Source: Apiotrichum sp. Y4204 (Eukaryota > Basidiomycota > Tremellomycetes > Trichosporonales > Trichosporonaceae). Taken from it: a DNA stretch of 64,000 bases. The translations under genes and the position numbers were made by a program. Shown piece after piece: positions 22,819 to 33,614 of the stretch; position 1 is the first letter of the stretch; each line of letters begins with the position of its first letter. The stretch lies in contig JAMYHL010000035.1 of NCBI GenBank assembly GCA_025531455.1, positions 248,001 through 312,000 on the forward strand, read 5' to 3'. The notes beneath the pieces were generated by a model. It was not told the DNA's origin. It was given only the letters and a program-made list of their open reading frames with translations, and made no database searches.

Positions 22819-22969
22819 CGCGGGTGTGAGAATGGGGTGATATGGATGAGAAGAATGAGGTTGAAGGAAGGGCTTTTACGAGAGAAGGGCTAAACATTCT
22901 CTTGTTCTCATCTCGCAGATACACGCCCAGACGACCCAGTCACCCACAGTGGCAAAGCGACGTCATGAA

Positions 22970-22979
22970 GTCACGTGAC
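22970..22979. promoter_or_regulatory. Palindromic GTCACGTGAC site upstream of the deubiquitinase gene
   Basis: A 10-bp perfect palindrome with an E-box core, 152 bases upstream of the start codon at 22818 and preceded by ACGTCATGA, a CRE-like half site. bHLH factors such as Cbf1 bind CACGTG in fungi; use here is inferred. Confidence 0.4.
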
Positions 22980-23106
22980 TGTAGTCGCGTCCACTGTTCC
23001 ACAGGATGGACCATGGGGAAACCTGGGTCCATGTTCCACAGTTGCAATGCATCCGGTACCCTCTATCAACTGTGTGCGTCTAGCTTATAAATCTCGATGA
23101 CTCCTT

Positions 23107-24853
23107 CTAATCTTTCTCCTCGTGGATCTCGTCATCGGGAATCTGGGTGAGCGCGGCACTGGAGCAGACTCACGAATAGCGACGTAGCGAGGACGGCAAG
23201 GGCGCCAGCAAGGCCGAAGAGGAAGACATGGCGCAGCGCGACAGCATACGCCTGGCGCGCGAGCGCCTGGTCCACGGGCGCGAGCTTCTTGATTGCCTTG
23301 GACGCGTGGCGCAGCTTGTCGACAATCTCTTGTGAGCGAAATACCGACACAAGTACCTACCTCGAGGTCCGAGAAGCGCTTCACCAATTCGTTGGCGAGA
23401 GAGGTCTGGAACACGGCGCCCGATATGCCCACCCCAAACACCTGTCCTATCGAGCGGAAGACGAATACAAATCCCGTTGCAGTGGCGATCTCGTGGTCTG
23501 GGTCAGTTCTGGCTAGCATAACACTCACTTGCGACAGCATTCAGATTCGCGACTTATGTCAGCCGACAAGCCTCACGTCACTTACTTAACGTCAGCGTCA
23601 GCAAACCGCTGAATCCCGCACCCATCGGGAGGACGCCTCAGAATCAGCTTATTCCTTGTCGCCACTCACTGAGCCACTGGACAGCCCATGGGGAGCCGGG
23701 TTTCAGCGTTGACAGCAGCCACATGGCGATGACAGGCCCCACGCAGCACAGCACGGTCAAGTTGCGGTACCGCCGAGTGCGCTTGACGAGATATCCCATG
23801 AGCGGCGCGGAAATCGTCATGGCCGCCGAGTTGGGCAGGATATGTGCTCCGGCGAGCGACAGGCTCTGAGCAAACACGATCTCAAACACCATTGGAAGGT
23901 GGTAGAGCATTGTAAAATTGACGACGGCGATGACACCCGAGATGATGCCGACGCAGAGGGGGACGCGGCGCGTGAGGAGCGACAGTGGGAGGACGGGCTT
24001 CTGGGCGACGCATAGCTCGACGTAAATGAAGGCGAGGAAGAAGAGGGCCGCCGACGCAGAGGCAGTCATCGCGACTGTGTCCTCTCCAAACGCGACATCG
24101 GCACTCATCCGCTGGAGTAGAAGGAGAAGAGACCCGATCGAGAGGAGCAGCGTTATCGAACCCCCAAAGTCAATGTCGCGCAGGCTGGCTGCCGGATTCC
24201 GCCCTTTGGGAACCGCAATGCCGATCAGTACAAAGCACACGACGGCGATGGGGATCTGCGCGTAGAACGCTGCCCGCCAGCCAAAGTGTTGTGTAAGCCA
24301 CCCGCCAATGGGTCCGCCGAGGCCGAGCCCCGCGCCGAAGACAGCAAACCCGATGCCCTGGTAGAATCCGCGGTCGGCGGGTGGGAACGCCTTGGCGGTG
24401 AGCACAGCCGCAACCGTACCCATTCCTCCACCGCCCATACCTGCGATGAAGCGTGCGGCGCTGAGGACAGCAAAGCTCTGGGCCAGGCCGCAGAGCAGGG
24501 TGCCGATCGTGAAGAGGAGAAGGGCCTGTTCGTACGACGCCCGCACACCGATAATGTCACTCAGTCGCCCGTACAGTGGCGTAAAGGACACGTTACTCCA
24601 CAGGTAAGCTGTGCCGATCCACGCCTCGCGGTCAAATGAGTTGAGCTCCGAGGCGATCGTAGGGATACATGTCGCGACGACTACGGTCAGATCGGCCACC
24701 TGGGGACGTACTTGTCATATCGAGTGTACTCAGGAACGAGGTCATCAGCGTCGTTGCGACGATGACCCGGCGCCGAGCGGGTGTGTACTCGTCCGCGGGG
24801 TTCTTGTTGTCGAGTAGCGGCGTGCGCTCGTCTGGGGTTGACGTCTGTGCCAT
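23107..24853 (-). CDS. MFS transporter, Vba/Fnx vacuolar amino-acid type (DHA2-like, 14 TM)
   Basis: The protein begins MAQTSTPDERTPLLDNKN, a cytosolic tail with the dileucine-type ERTPLL motif common in vacuolar transporters. Membrane segments follow: FLSTLDMTIVATCIPTIASE (motif D1 region), WIGTAYLWSNVSFTPLYGRL with SDIIG (motif A), GMGGGGMGTVAAVL, and GFAVFGAGLGLGGPIGGWLT (motif C of drug/H+ antiporters). The pattern WIGTAYLWSN..TPLYGRLSDI is typical of the S. pombe Fnx1/Fnx2 and yeast Vba group, which move basic amino acids into the vacuole. There are at least five introns, one of only 31 nt after LDMT. An in-frame ATG at 24892 would add 13 residues. It is divergent from the sulfatase gene across about 360 bases. 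Substrate is not determinable; a multidrug exporter is the alternative. Confidence 0.85.
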
Positions 24854-25217
24854 TCTTTGATGAGGAGCAGGGGAGACTCTTCTCCCATGCATACCGGGGG
24901 AAGTTATTATCGTCTAAAACAACTGAACCATCATCCCAACAGCCGAAAATGACCGACAGGTCATGCACCAAGAATACACATCAGCATGGCGAGCACGGTG
25001 CAATGCATCACCCGCACCAAAAACAAATTGACGTGATTGTGGCACCCCGTCACGCCACATTGGTGGTGATGGCTGTTAGAGACGGCGATCGCCGAAATGC
25101 GTTATCTCGGAAGACGTCAATCGTTATCATTATTGGCATCTGTTCAAAAGTCGTACGCGCAGCGGCCTCTATAACAGCTGCAGCAAACAGCAAACAGCAC
25201 CGCTTCACCATCCCAAA

Positions 25218-27164
25218 ATGCTCTCTCTCGCTCTCGGGGTGCTCACCCTGGCATGCGTCGCTGCCGCCGCCGACAAGCCCAACATCGTCCTGATCCGTGA
25301 GTGGCAGCGATGCCCACGAATTGACAATAGTGACGGACGACCAGGACGCGGCCACAGTGCAGCGCAACTTTCTCCCGCGTATCCACAAGCATCTCGTAGA
25401 TGAAGGCGTGCACTACCAGAACTTCTTCGCGCCCGTGTCGGTCTGCTGCCCGTCGCGTGTCTCGTTGCTGCGCACGCAGTACGCCCACAACCACAACATC
25501 ACGTTCGTCTCCAAGCCGTGGGGCGGGTGGGACGTGTTCAACAAGTATGGCTACGTCAACCACACGCTGCCGGACCACCTCCAGGCCGTGGGGTACGACA
25601 CTTATTATGTCGGAAAACTGATGAACGACCACACGGAGAAGAACTGCGAGAGCTTGCCAGTCTCGGGATTTGTGAGTCGTACCTTCTGAAGCGCTGAGCT
25701 GATTGGAGACCTCGTCGGACATCCTCGTAGACCCGTATACCTATGATTACTGGAACCCCGGCTTCTCTCGCGATAGTGAGTGCTCGGAACAACATCTCTG
25801 ACCCCAGACGGACCAGTGAGGGTGCATCGGGGGGGGTACTCCACTGACCTGGTGCGCGACAAGTCCCTCGCATACCTCGACGAAGCACTGGGCAACGACA
25901 CCCCCTTCTTCCTCGGAATCGCCCCGATCGCATCCCACTCATGGATTGACTCGACCTCCCTGCCGGAAGTACTTGACCCTGGCGCGCGAATTAGAATGAA
26001 CATTCCCGCTGCGCACCCGCGCCACGCCAACCTCTTTCCGGGCCAACAGCTCCCCCGCTCGCCAAGCTTCAATCCCGACGAGGCGCACGGCGTGTCATGG
26101 GTCCGTACGCTGCCCAAGCTCAATGCAACGCAGGAGGCGTATCTCGACGAGTTCTACCGCGGCCGCCTGCGCACCCTTCAGGCCGTGGACGAGATGGTGG
26201 AACAGGTGGTGGAGAAGCTCCGAGACGCCGGGCAGCTCGACAACACATATATCTTCTACACCTGTGAGGTCTTGAGAAGGCGGGTTCGGGACTGACGCCA
26301 GCGGACAACGGGTACGCGCTCGGGACGCACCGCCGCCAACCGGGAAAGACTTTGGGCTTTGAGGAGGACATCCACGTCCCGCTGATCGTACGCGGGCCGG
26401 GAGTTCCACGGGGCAAGGTCGACAGCCTCTCGTCGTACAGCATGGTGGATCTGAGCCGCACAATTCTCGACCTTGCGGGCGCGCAGACGGGGTATGAGAA
26501 CGACGGCGTAGGCATCAACCTGCACTCTGGAGGAGGAGGCGGCGGCGTTGCGGCCCACCGTAGGGCGCGGCACAGCATCTTAGAGTACTGGGTACTCGCC
26601 GCCGATGAGGGCATCTACGGGGGCGACGTGCGCGTGAACAACAGTGAGTTCCCCCGGAAGCCGCGCTCATCCGTAGCATACCGCACACTGCGCGTCCACG
26701 ATACTGTCGCCGCCAAACCGGTTACATTCTCATACAGTGTGTGGTGTACCGGCGAACGAGAGCTGTATGACCTCGTTGAGGACCGGTATCAGATCAACAA
26801 CCTGCTGGCGGAACTGAATGCCGTCGAGGCCTTTGCGCCGTTCGACTCGCAATCCGCCTCGGGCGTTCCCATCCTGACTCCAAGGCTGCAGCGCACGCTA
26901 CACAGGCTGGATGCGCTTCTCCTTGTTTTGAAGACCTGTACAGGCGCGACGTGCTCGGATCCCTACGCGGCATTCGGTCTCGAGGGGATCAACACCCTCG
27001 CGCAGGTGGAGCACCCGGCCTTTGATACTTACTTTGAATCTCTTCCAAAGGTACGCTTTGCGGAGTGTGCGCTCGGGTTCCAGAGCCGCCTAGAAAGGCC
27101 CGAGTGGCGCGACGAGTGGGCGTATAAGGAGAGTGGGGAATCGCGGTTTGTCATCCAGATATAG
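25218..27164 (+). CDS. Secreted sulfatase, N-acetylglucosamine-6-sulfatase/arylsulfatase type
   Basis: A signal peptide (MLSLALGVLTLACVAAAAD) precedes KPNIVLILTDDQDA, the metal-binding start of the sulfatase fold. The active-site motif SVCCPSRVSLLRTQYAHNH contains CxPSR, whose first Cys is converted to formylglycine. Further family blocks are GYDTYYVGKLMN, DPYTYDYWNPGFSR and SDNGYALGTHRRQPGK. The last is split by an intron that starts in the T codon before SDN. Four introns are supported by phase; the acceptor at ..gattggag before TSSDILVDP was chosen because it restores this conserved block. N-glycosylation sites are frequent. The enzyme should release sulfate from aromatic or sugar esters outside the cell or in the secretory route, as in sulfur scavenging. 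A TATA-like TATAAC lies at 25170. A formylglycine-generating enzyme is needed elsewhere in the genome. Confidence 0.88.
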
Positions 27165-27230
27165 AACTATTCGTGGTATGGATGTACGGGCGCTACAGTA
27201 TTCGTTCACGATAAAAAAGGGAGTATCACA

Positions 27231-28115
27231 CTAACCCTTATATTCCGGGCAGAGCTTCGCGGCTCCAGTGACGTTGTTCGCGGCCGCGAACGGGTCGTCG
27301 TCGAACGGGACGGGGACGTGCTCGATAATGCGCGCGATCCTGTCCGCCTGCTCCTCGCCCCAGTACGACCTGATAAGCGCGTCGACCATGTCAATACCCG
27401 ACGTAACCTGCCGTCAGCCTCACTCAAAGGATCCAGACACCATACTCACGCCGCTGGCGGACCAAAACTTGCCATCCCGGACGTAGCGCGCCGGCGCGAC
27501 CCAGTGTACATTGGGTCCGTCCTTGGTGATGGTGTTCCAGGCGGCCTTGTTGGTAGTCGCGACGCGGCCGTCGAACACACCTGCCCTGGCGGCGATCGTC
27601 GCGCCGGTGCAGACCGTAGCGAAAATCTTGACTTTCGGGACTTGGGCCTTGACAAAGTTCTCAATGTTCGTCGTGTTGGGGTTCCGCGTGCCTGGTCCGC
27701 CGGGGACGAAGAGGATGTCGAGCGGGGCAGTGTGTGTCTCAAACGTCGTGTTTGGGAGGAGCTTGGGGCCAAACTCGGACTGGTGGCGATTCATCCCCGG
27801 GGAGACCGCGGCAGTGACGGGGTCGAGCGTCTCGGCGATGAGATAGAGGTTAAGACGCTGCTTGCCGATCGAGAGAATGCTCAAGGCTTCCAGCGTACCG
27901 TACACGTCGATCAGGTCGTACGCCGGGAAGAGAATCATGCCAATGTTGAGGAAGTCTGTCGTCCCGTTGTACACTGGGATCGGGGCTGGCATGTGGCATT
28001 CGCCAGCGGGGGGCGGAGGGCAGCTGGGGACGGGCTTTGGCTTCTTGCCATTTGTTTTGTCGCTGGCCAGCGCCAGCGTTGCGGCAAGGAGAGTCGTAAG
28101 GAGGGAGACTTTCAT
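27231..28115 (-). CDS. Secreted DJ-1/PfpI family protein
   Basis: Two exons give about 293 residues. The N terminus is a signal peptide (MKVSLLTTLLAATLALA), followed by a Pro-rich linker with two Cys. The DJ-1/PfpI fold begins at IGMILFPAYDLIDVYGTLEAL. LDILFVPGGPGTRNP and KIFATVCTGATIAARAG form the beta strand and nucleophile elbow, whose Cys is the catalytic residue of ThiJ/PfpI proteins. The second exon (TSGIDMVDALIRSYWGEEQA) completes the domain. Members include glyoxalase III-like enzymes, isonitrile hydratase and transcription-linked amidotransferase-like domains. Most are intracellular, so export is notable. Several NxT/S sites fit secretion. The gene is convergent with the secreted sulfatase, 66 bases apart. 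The substrate is unknown. Confidence 0.85.
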
Positions 28116-28175
28116 TGTGGTAGGTGCGCTGAAGGACTTGGATGTGGACTCTGAGGACGCTGCCTCCCCCGCTAC

Positions 28176-28183
28176 CTTTTATA
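28176..28183 (-). promoter_or_regulatory. TATA box of the secreted DJ-1/PfpI gene
   Basis: TATAAAAG on the minus strand, 61-68 bases upstream of the ATG at 28115. A strong TATA box this close suggests a regulated, possibly stress- or nutrient-responsive gene. Confidence 0.6.
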
Positions 28184-28521
28184 CGACGGCAACATACCGC
28201 GCAAGTCGACGAATGCTCATCCCTACCTAAGCTCCAGCCTGCTTGTCAGATAAGTTTCTTGAATTACGAAGAGCATCTTCCACTGGGGCAGATCTGGGAC
28301 GATATGGCGCAGATACGGCTATATGCCGCGGCCCTTCGCGGCAAATTTCTAGTGGAGGCCGACGTTAGTACAATATTGTGGACATCGCATGGTGGAATGC
28401 GCCCTTTTCCTATAAGAACCTTATCCGATCTCTTGTCCCTCACAAGACTGTGGGGGTGTTATTACTGTGAAACAAAGGCGCTGTTCTGCATTCCGCGCTT
28501 GGTCAGTCTTTGCAGTTGACA

Positions 28522-28547
28522 GGTGCAGCATAGGGGTGCAGCATAGG
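28522..28547. repeat. Perfect 13-bp tandem duplication GGTGCAGCATAGG
   Basis: Two abutting identical copies at 28522-28534 and 28535-28547, followed 13 bases later by a small hairpin (GAACTGG-TAATT-CCAGTTC, 28561-28579). Both lie between the DJ-1 promoter and the tRNA gene. Confidence 0.75.
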
Positions 28548-28692
28548 GCTCGAAACCACGGAACTGGTAATTCCAGTTCGCCGGCCACAGGTTGAGCCCA
28601 CACATGCCCATTGACCTTTCCTTTCGATGACCCTCCCATGCATGACACGCATGAGACACCGATACGGACATTCTGCATCAGCTCCCGCACCG

Positions 28693-28697
28693 AAAAA
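28693..28697 (-). terminator. Pol III terminator of tRNA-Lys
   Basis: Five T residues on the minus strand, 17 bases past the 3' end of the tRNA. This is the minimal strong RNA polymerase III stop signal. Confidence 0.7.
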
Positions 28698-28714
28698 GAG
28701 ACGCTGAACGCTCA

Positions 28715-28796
28715 GCCTCGTATGGGGCTCGAACCCATGACATTTTGATATCTTAGTAGTAAGAGTCAAACTATCTACCGACTGATATAACGAGGC
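28715..28796 (-). tRNA. tRNA-Lys(CTT) with a 10-nt intron
   Basis: The 82-nt minus-strand sequence folds as a complete cloverleaf. The acceptor stem is GCCTCGT/ACGAGGC (7 of 7 pairs) and the D stem TATC/GATA has the loop AGTCGGTA. The anticodon stem is TTTGA/TCAAA, and the T stem ATGGG/CCCAT has the loop TTCGAGC. The anticodon loop reads C-T-CTT-A, so the anticodon is CTT (lysine). The extra ctactaagat sits exactly one base 3' of the anticodon, the canonical place for eukaryotic tRNA introns removed by the Sen endonuclease. The discriminator base appears to be T, unusual for tRNA-Lys. It lies between the DJ-1 gene and the spermidine-synthase-like gene and is a normal isolated Pol III gene. 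Confidence 0.93.
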
Positions 28797-28803
28797 GAGA
28801 TGA

Positions 28804-28814
28804 TTTTTTTTTTT
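28804..28814. repeat. Run of 11 T (plus strand) just upstream of the tRNA gene
   Basis: As a run of A on the minus strand it lies 8-18 bases upstream of the tRNA 5' end. Such runs can act as nucleosome-free upstream elements or stop Pol III arriving from the other strand. Confidence 0.6.
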
Positions 28815-28925
28815 CCTCGTCAGTTGTCGCCGTCGACGCTACGTGACGCTATCAAGCGCGAGGAGGTATTAGTAATAAGCGTCAGTAGTGTGCGAACCTT
28901 GCGCGAGCCCAGAATCCATCCCTGT

Positions 28926-31079
28926 CTAGTACGCCGTCCACGTCTGGGGGTCGAACACTGCCGTTAAATCTCGAGCGTGCGAGAACACTCACAGTATTCG
29001 ATTTCATTCCACGTCTTGACCGCGTCGTTCCAGTACCCGAGTTTGTTGCCCGAGTGCAGAATCATCCGCCTGTTCTTCCAGTCTTCTGGGCGCAGGATGC
29101 GGTCCAGCGGCACCTCGCGCTTCAAAAACGAAGTGTACACCAATCGACGGAGCCCCGAACCTTCATAGTCCTCCGGCGTCGGCGCACGGAACGTGAGCAG
29201 CGGGTCATATCTGCGGGAGCAGACGAATACCTGGAACTGTCAGAGAGATTGTACAAGATGGCTCACGATATTACACGGCACATCTGGGTGCACCTCGTTG
29301 TCCGCGAAAGCGCGGCACTGCGGAAATACGTCGACCAGTGTGCGGATAACCTTGCGCGACGCCAGGGCGTCGATGACTCCAGCGAAGTTCTATTGTAAGC
29401 GGGTACTGTACCTTTGCAGCTCACCATAACCACCAGTCCGTCATCCGTGATGATGTCCTGCACGTTGTACCAGAACTCTTGCGTGAATAGCTCTACTGGT
29501 AGCTCTCCCGCCGAGAAGCAGTCCTGCACGACATAATTCCACCGCGGCACATCGGTTTTCCCCCGCTTGGCCATTGCCGCTGAACGGACGTACTTCGCAC
29601 CGTCGGTGATCGTGTACGAGCGCGGTCGCCGAGCACCGTAGCTGAAGTACTTGACAGCCGCGTCGTAAACGACCTTGTCATATTCTGGAGTCAACCTGAG
29701 CGCAAGAGTAACTGTGACTCACCGACGACCTCGATCTGTATGCCACGGTGCATGAATTGCGTAGCGGCAGTGCCGATGCCGAGGCCACTGAAGTGAGCTT
29801 TCAATTACGGGCCTTCACGTACATGACGAGTGCCGACTCGCCCTCTGCAGGCCGGACCGGAGCAGAGACGTTCCCCCTCTCGGCTAGAAGCAGGACTTCC
29901 TGCTGAGGGAAGGCCGAGAAGATACTGTGAGTCAGTATCAGCTTAGCGCCGATTCTCACGAGTCGGAAAGATGCAACCTGTGCCCGCCGCGGCCATCAGG
30001 GATCTGCTGCAGCCACTGCCCACCAAGAAGCGAGTGGTCAGCACGTAGGTAGCGGTACGTGTGACCCTGCACCGTTCGTTCGCCAACGACGATGCGACCG
30101 CTGTTGCTCTTGGCCGAATAGAGAATCTGCACCGAACCATCAGGCGTGGTGAACGGGGCCGAGGGGCGCCGGAATACCACGAGCGTTGCGATCAACAGTA
30201 ATGGCACCGTCCCTATTATAGTACGTTGGCGGGAGGAGGTGAACGACTCTACTCCAGGCTCAGGCGGGTAGGCAATGAGAGCAAACGTGAAGAAGACGAA
30301 CGCGAGTACCAGCGTCTGTTGTCAGGGATGACCAAGGGCGCCGCTCACAGAAATCTCAGGATCAGCATTCACGCGCCGACATGATGCACATTGCATGAGC
30401 TCGAGCAGGGTGCGTCCTAGCTTCTCTCCTGACCAAAGAATGCCAGTGAGAGCTATCCCATGTAGCACCCTGGTCACTGGGCTTGACTTGCGGGGGGACT
30501 GTGGTTAGTTCAGAGTCCATACCCAGTTGCGCAACTTACCAGCGCCAGTCGAGTCACAGCAAAGAGAGATCCAAAGGAGAGCAAAGCAGACGCGGCGGCC
30601 GGTCCCCACTCGGGCCCGAATCGGCGTCCCATGTAGTTCCCTGTGTGCCGCCCAGCCGCAGCCGATGCAGCGCACGACAGCGCCGCGAATACGAAAAGCG
30701 CGCCCAGCGACGATAGCAACCTAATATTCGGCATCAGAGCCGTCAGGAGGACAGCACCAAGTACGCCGACCCATCGCGACCAGCGCGTGAGCGGTAGAGA
30801 GTTGAAGACTGGCGCCAGCAATTCGGTCTGCAGCGCGAGCTGGAGGCCGACGAGGGAGACAACGAAGAATGTGACGAATGGATCCGTCTGTGCGAGGCTA
30901 TCACCTTCCCCCTCGGCTTCGACTTCCTTGCTCTTTATGCTCGCTATCGATGCCAGTGTTTTGGAAGCCGGCCTCCTGTGTTCCATTGTGGGCTGTCTTG
31001 GCGCTGGTGGTTCCCGAGCTGCAGGCTGCCGTGTTATCGGCTTATCATCCCGCTCGTCGATTTCCGATATACGCGCCAT
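28926..31079 (-). CDS. Membrane-anchored spermidine/spermine-synthase-like protein
   Basis: The first exon starts MARISEIDERDDK and carries four or so membrane segments (FVTFFVVSLVGLQLALQTEL, WVGVLGAVLLTALM, LGALFVFAALSCAASAAAG, ALLSFGSLFAVTRLALV). Downstream exons encode an aminopropyltransferase-like Rossmann domain: GSVQILYSAKSNSGRIVVGE, YRYLRADHSLLGGQWL, then the nucleotide motif GLGIGTAATQFM with IQIEVVELTPEYDKV, VQDCFSAGELP and DDGLVVM. The last residues are LFDPQTWTAY. Six or more introns keep phase. Unlike cytosolic Spe3, fungal proteins of this type pair multiple N-terminal TM helices with the catalytic domain, and their substrate is not established. The aminopropyl-acceptor Asp residues were not verified, so a methyltransferase-like role remains possible. 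Confidence 0.78.
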
Positions 31080-31924
31080 GTTGGTTGTGTATGTGGTGGT
31101 AGTGCGTTGCGGCCGATGGCCGGGCGGTGATTCGGAACAGTTGAGGGCGTGATGAGACCTGTGGGTACTAGGATTGATGGCAATGATGATCGGATGAAAC
31201 GCGACATTGCCCCTCCTCCACCCTTGGAGTCCTCGGATACTGTACATGCGACGATCAACGGAGCGTGATACGAGGTGATCGAGCCGACAAGACACCGCCA
31301 ATGGGCCACGCAAGCTTACCTATTATGCCTGACGTCATGGTAATACTTATAAATAATCGCACCAAGAAACGCTAACTCAATTATAGCGTATCGCCTAATG
31401 GTTATTCCGGCCTATTAGTACATTCCTAATGCCAAATTCCGAAAGCTAAAGGACGACGCTCGTAACATTAGGTGGTGGGATTAGTGCGTATTCGTCCTGT
31501 CTAGTGGACACCCAAGCTTGACCAAAAGGGAAAAGTCGGTGACGCACAGACCTCGCCGGCCTCGCCCCCCTCTGCTTTGCCCTGCTACTCCGCTCGTCCC
31601 ACGTCGCCCAGAGCCAGCCAGTGGCCAGTGGCGAACCTGTGCACCACACCAGCCCCCTTTTTTGTGGATCCACTCTGATGCACACCGGGCGCCATGCTCC
31701 AGGCTGGATCTAGCATCCAGCACTATGCAGCCATGCAGCCATCTGTCCAAGTGGGTGTCAGTGTCCCATCATATGGTCATCAATCCCATTTAAACATCTC
31801 GTCTATTTTACCAGCATCGCTCTCTCTCTCTCTCCCTTCCACTGCTATAACCTGCTGTCTTTCGCATTGTCAATTCTCTCTCCACTCCTTTTACTCTACT
31901 CTCCTACCCTTATAATCTCTAGTC
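31080..31924. other. Divergent intergenic region with CT-rich element
   Basis: About 845 bases between two start codons. A CT-repeat (CTCTCTCTCTCTCCC) at about 31827-31841 and a pyrimidine-rich leader precede SVF1, a common fungal core-promoter pattern. AT-rich DNA lies at 31320-31440 nearer the other gene. Confidence 0.5.
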
Positions 31925-33462
31925 ATGTCTTGGTTTGGGTGAGCCAGTTTCGGACTTCGGTGGCGGTGGCTCCCGGTTCTTGGGCAACGTCGTGTGATCC
32001 TGCTCCACTGCGATCCGGGCCTCGCACCACCACCCACCACATTTGCACCGCTAACATCCAGTGGCAAGAAGCATCACGCAACGAACAACTTCTTCCCCGT
32101 CACGGCGTACGAGTCGGGCGCTGGTTCGCTCACCGAGGACGACACGGCGGTGCGTGGCAAGCCGTCGGAATACAACTGACTCCGTAGTGGAAGACGATCT
32201 CGGGCCATGGCTTCCAGACCGAGACGCACACATGGTACTCGAACCTCCCGGATGGCTCGATCGTCATGATCCAGGTCATCTGGAGCTTCCTTGGGTGAGT
32301 TGAGGGATACCGGACAGAGAGCGGCTCTGACATTCAGTGTCTTCCTCGTGCCCGCGACGGCGCAGATGACGTTCAAGCTCTACAATCCGGTCACCAAGAA
32401 GAGGACCTGGCAGTCGGTCAACGTCAACGGCTTCAAGACGGCTGGCCGCAGCTCGAGCGCTGATGTCTTCAACATTACCCACACTGGAACCCCGACCACC
32501 GAGGAGACATACCACATCGTCGCCAAGCTCCACGATGTCCAGCTTGATGTCAAGTTCACCAAGCCCGCGAACGCCGCCGGCTGGAAGTACGGCAGCGGTC
32601 CGAACGCTGGCTACTCCAACTTTGGCTCGCAGGACCCCGAGAAGCGCGACGCTTTTGTGATCCAGTGCGTTTCTGAAGTGTGATTCAAGCTGACGGACAG
32701 CCGCTTCCACGGTTTTGCCATCTCGAGCGGTACCATGACCATTGACGGTGTTCCTGTCGATGCCGCCGGTCAGGGTATGTTTGTCCACGCCATGCAGTCG
32801 GGCATGCGTCCCAACCTGGTGAGTTACGGTACTTCTGGTCGCAAACTCATCACAGATTGCATCTCGATGGAACTTTGCCTTCTTCTCGGGTGAGGACGCC
32901 AACCTCGGCAAGGTCAACGCTATTCTGATGGAATTTACCACAACTGTGAGTTATTCTGTTGCCACTATTCTGACCGCAGGATGACTACGGACCTGCCGAC
33001 CGGAAGGGCCGCACGGCGGTGAGCATCGGCTGCGTGTCCGCCACGTCGCTTCCCAATACGGGCCTCATCGTCGTTGGCCAGACCCACGACCCGACCAACT
33101 CGTACCCCGTGCCGAACAAGGACATCACCTCGGCACAGCACCTCAGCGTTGCCAAGGATACTGACACTGGCTACGACGTGCCGCACGGCATTACGTTTGT
33201 GTGGGAGGGTGACCGCCTCGACGGCGGTGGCCGCGTCCGTGCATCCATCGACTCCCCGGACATCTGGTCCGGCCTCATCGAGAAGGTGGATGTGCTTGCC
33301 GAGATCCCCAAGATCCTGCGCAAGGCGCTCGCTGCCGCGACCGGCACCAAGCCCTTCATCTTCCAGTACCAGAACGCCGCGACGCTCAACCTCGAGATGG
33401 ACGGCAAGACGATCCCTATCAAGGGATGGATGTTCAACGAGGCGTCCTACATCTCTGCTTAA
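31925..33462 (+). CDS. SVF1: Svf1-like survival factor, lipocalin-fold ceramide-handling protein
   Basis: The ATG at 31925 opens a very short first exon (MSWFG) followed by a 117-nt intron. The protein then has TNNFFPVTAYESG, WKTISGHGFQTETHTWYSNL, MIQVIWSFLGVFLVPATAQMTF-like core segments, RFHGFAISSGTMTIDGVPVD and, near the end, PHGITFVWEGDRLDGGGRVR. These fit Svf1, a double lipocalin-like protein needed for survival under oxidative and cold stress. In yeast it peripherally binds ER and Golgi membranes and carries ceramides. A 38-nt intron (gtgcgt..ctccgtag) removes the in-frame stop at 32177. Several later introns are similar in size. Basidiomycetes often have more than one Svf1 paralogue, so strict orthology is open. 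Confidence 0.88.
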
Positions 33463-33614
33463 ATTAGACTGCAATCTACATATCGCTACAGTAATGTGTC
33501 TTGTTATCCGAGGCAGAATGTCACTAGTATAACGGCATAATACATGACAGTACATAGACACAAATCTACACTCGGTTGGCCAACTGACGCCCTACTCGAA
33601 TCCCACAGGCCAAT

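Noticed and set aside
28541..28580. Possible second tRNA T-arm (GGTTTCGAGCCC on the minus strand)
   Set aside because: The stem bases do not pair and no acceptor, D or anticodon arms could be found around it.
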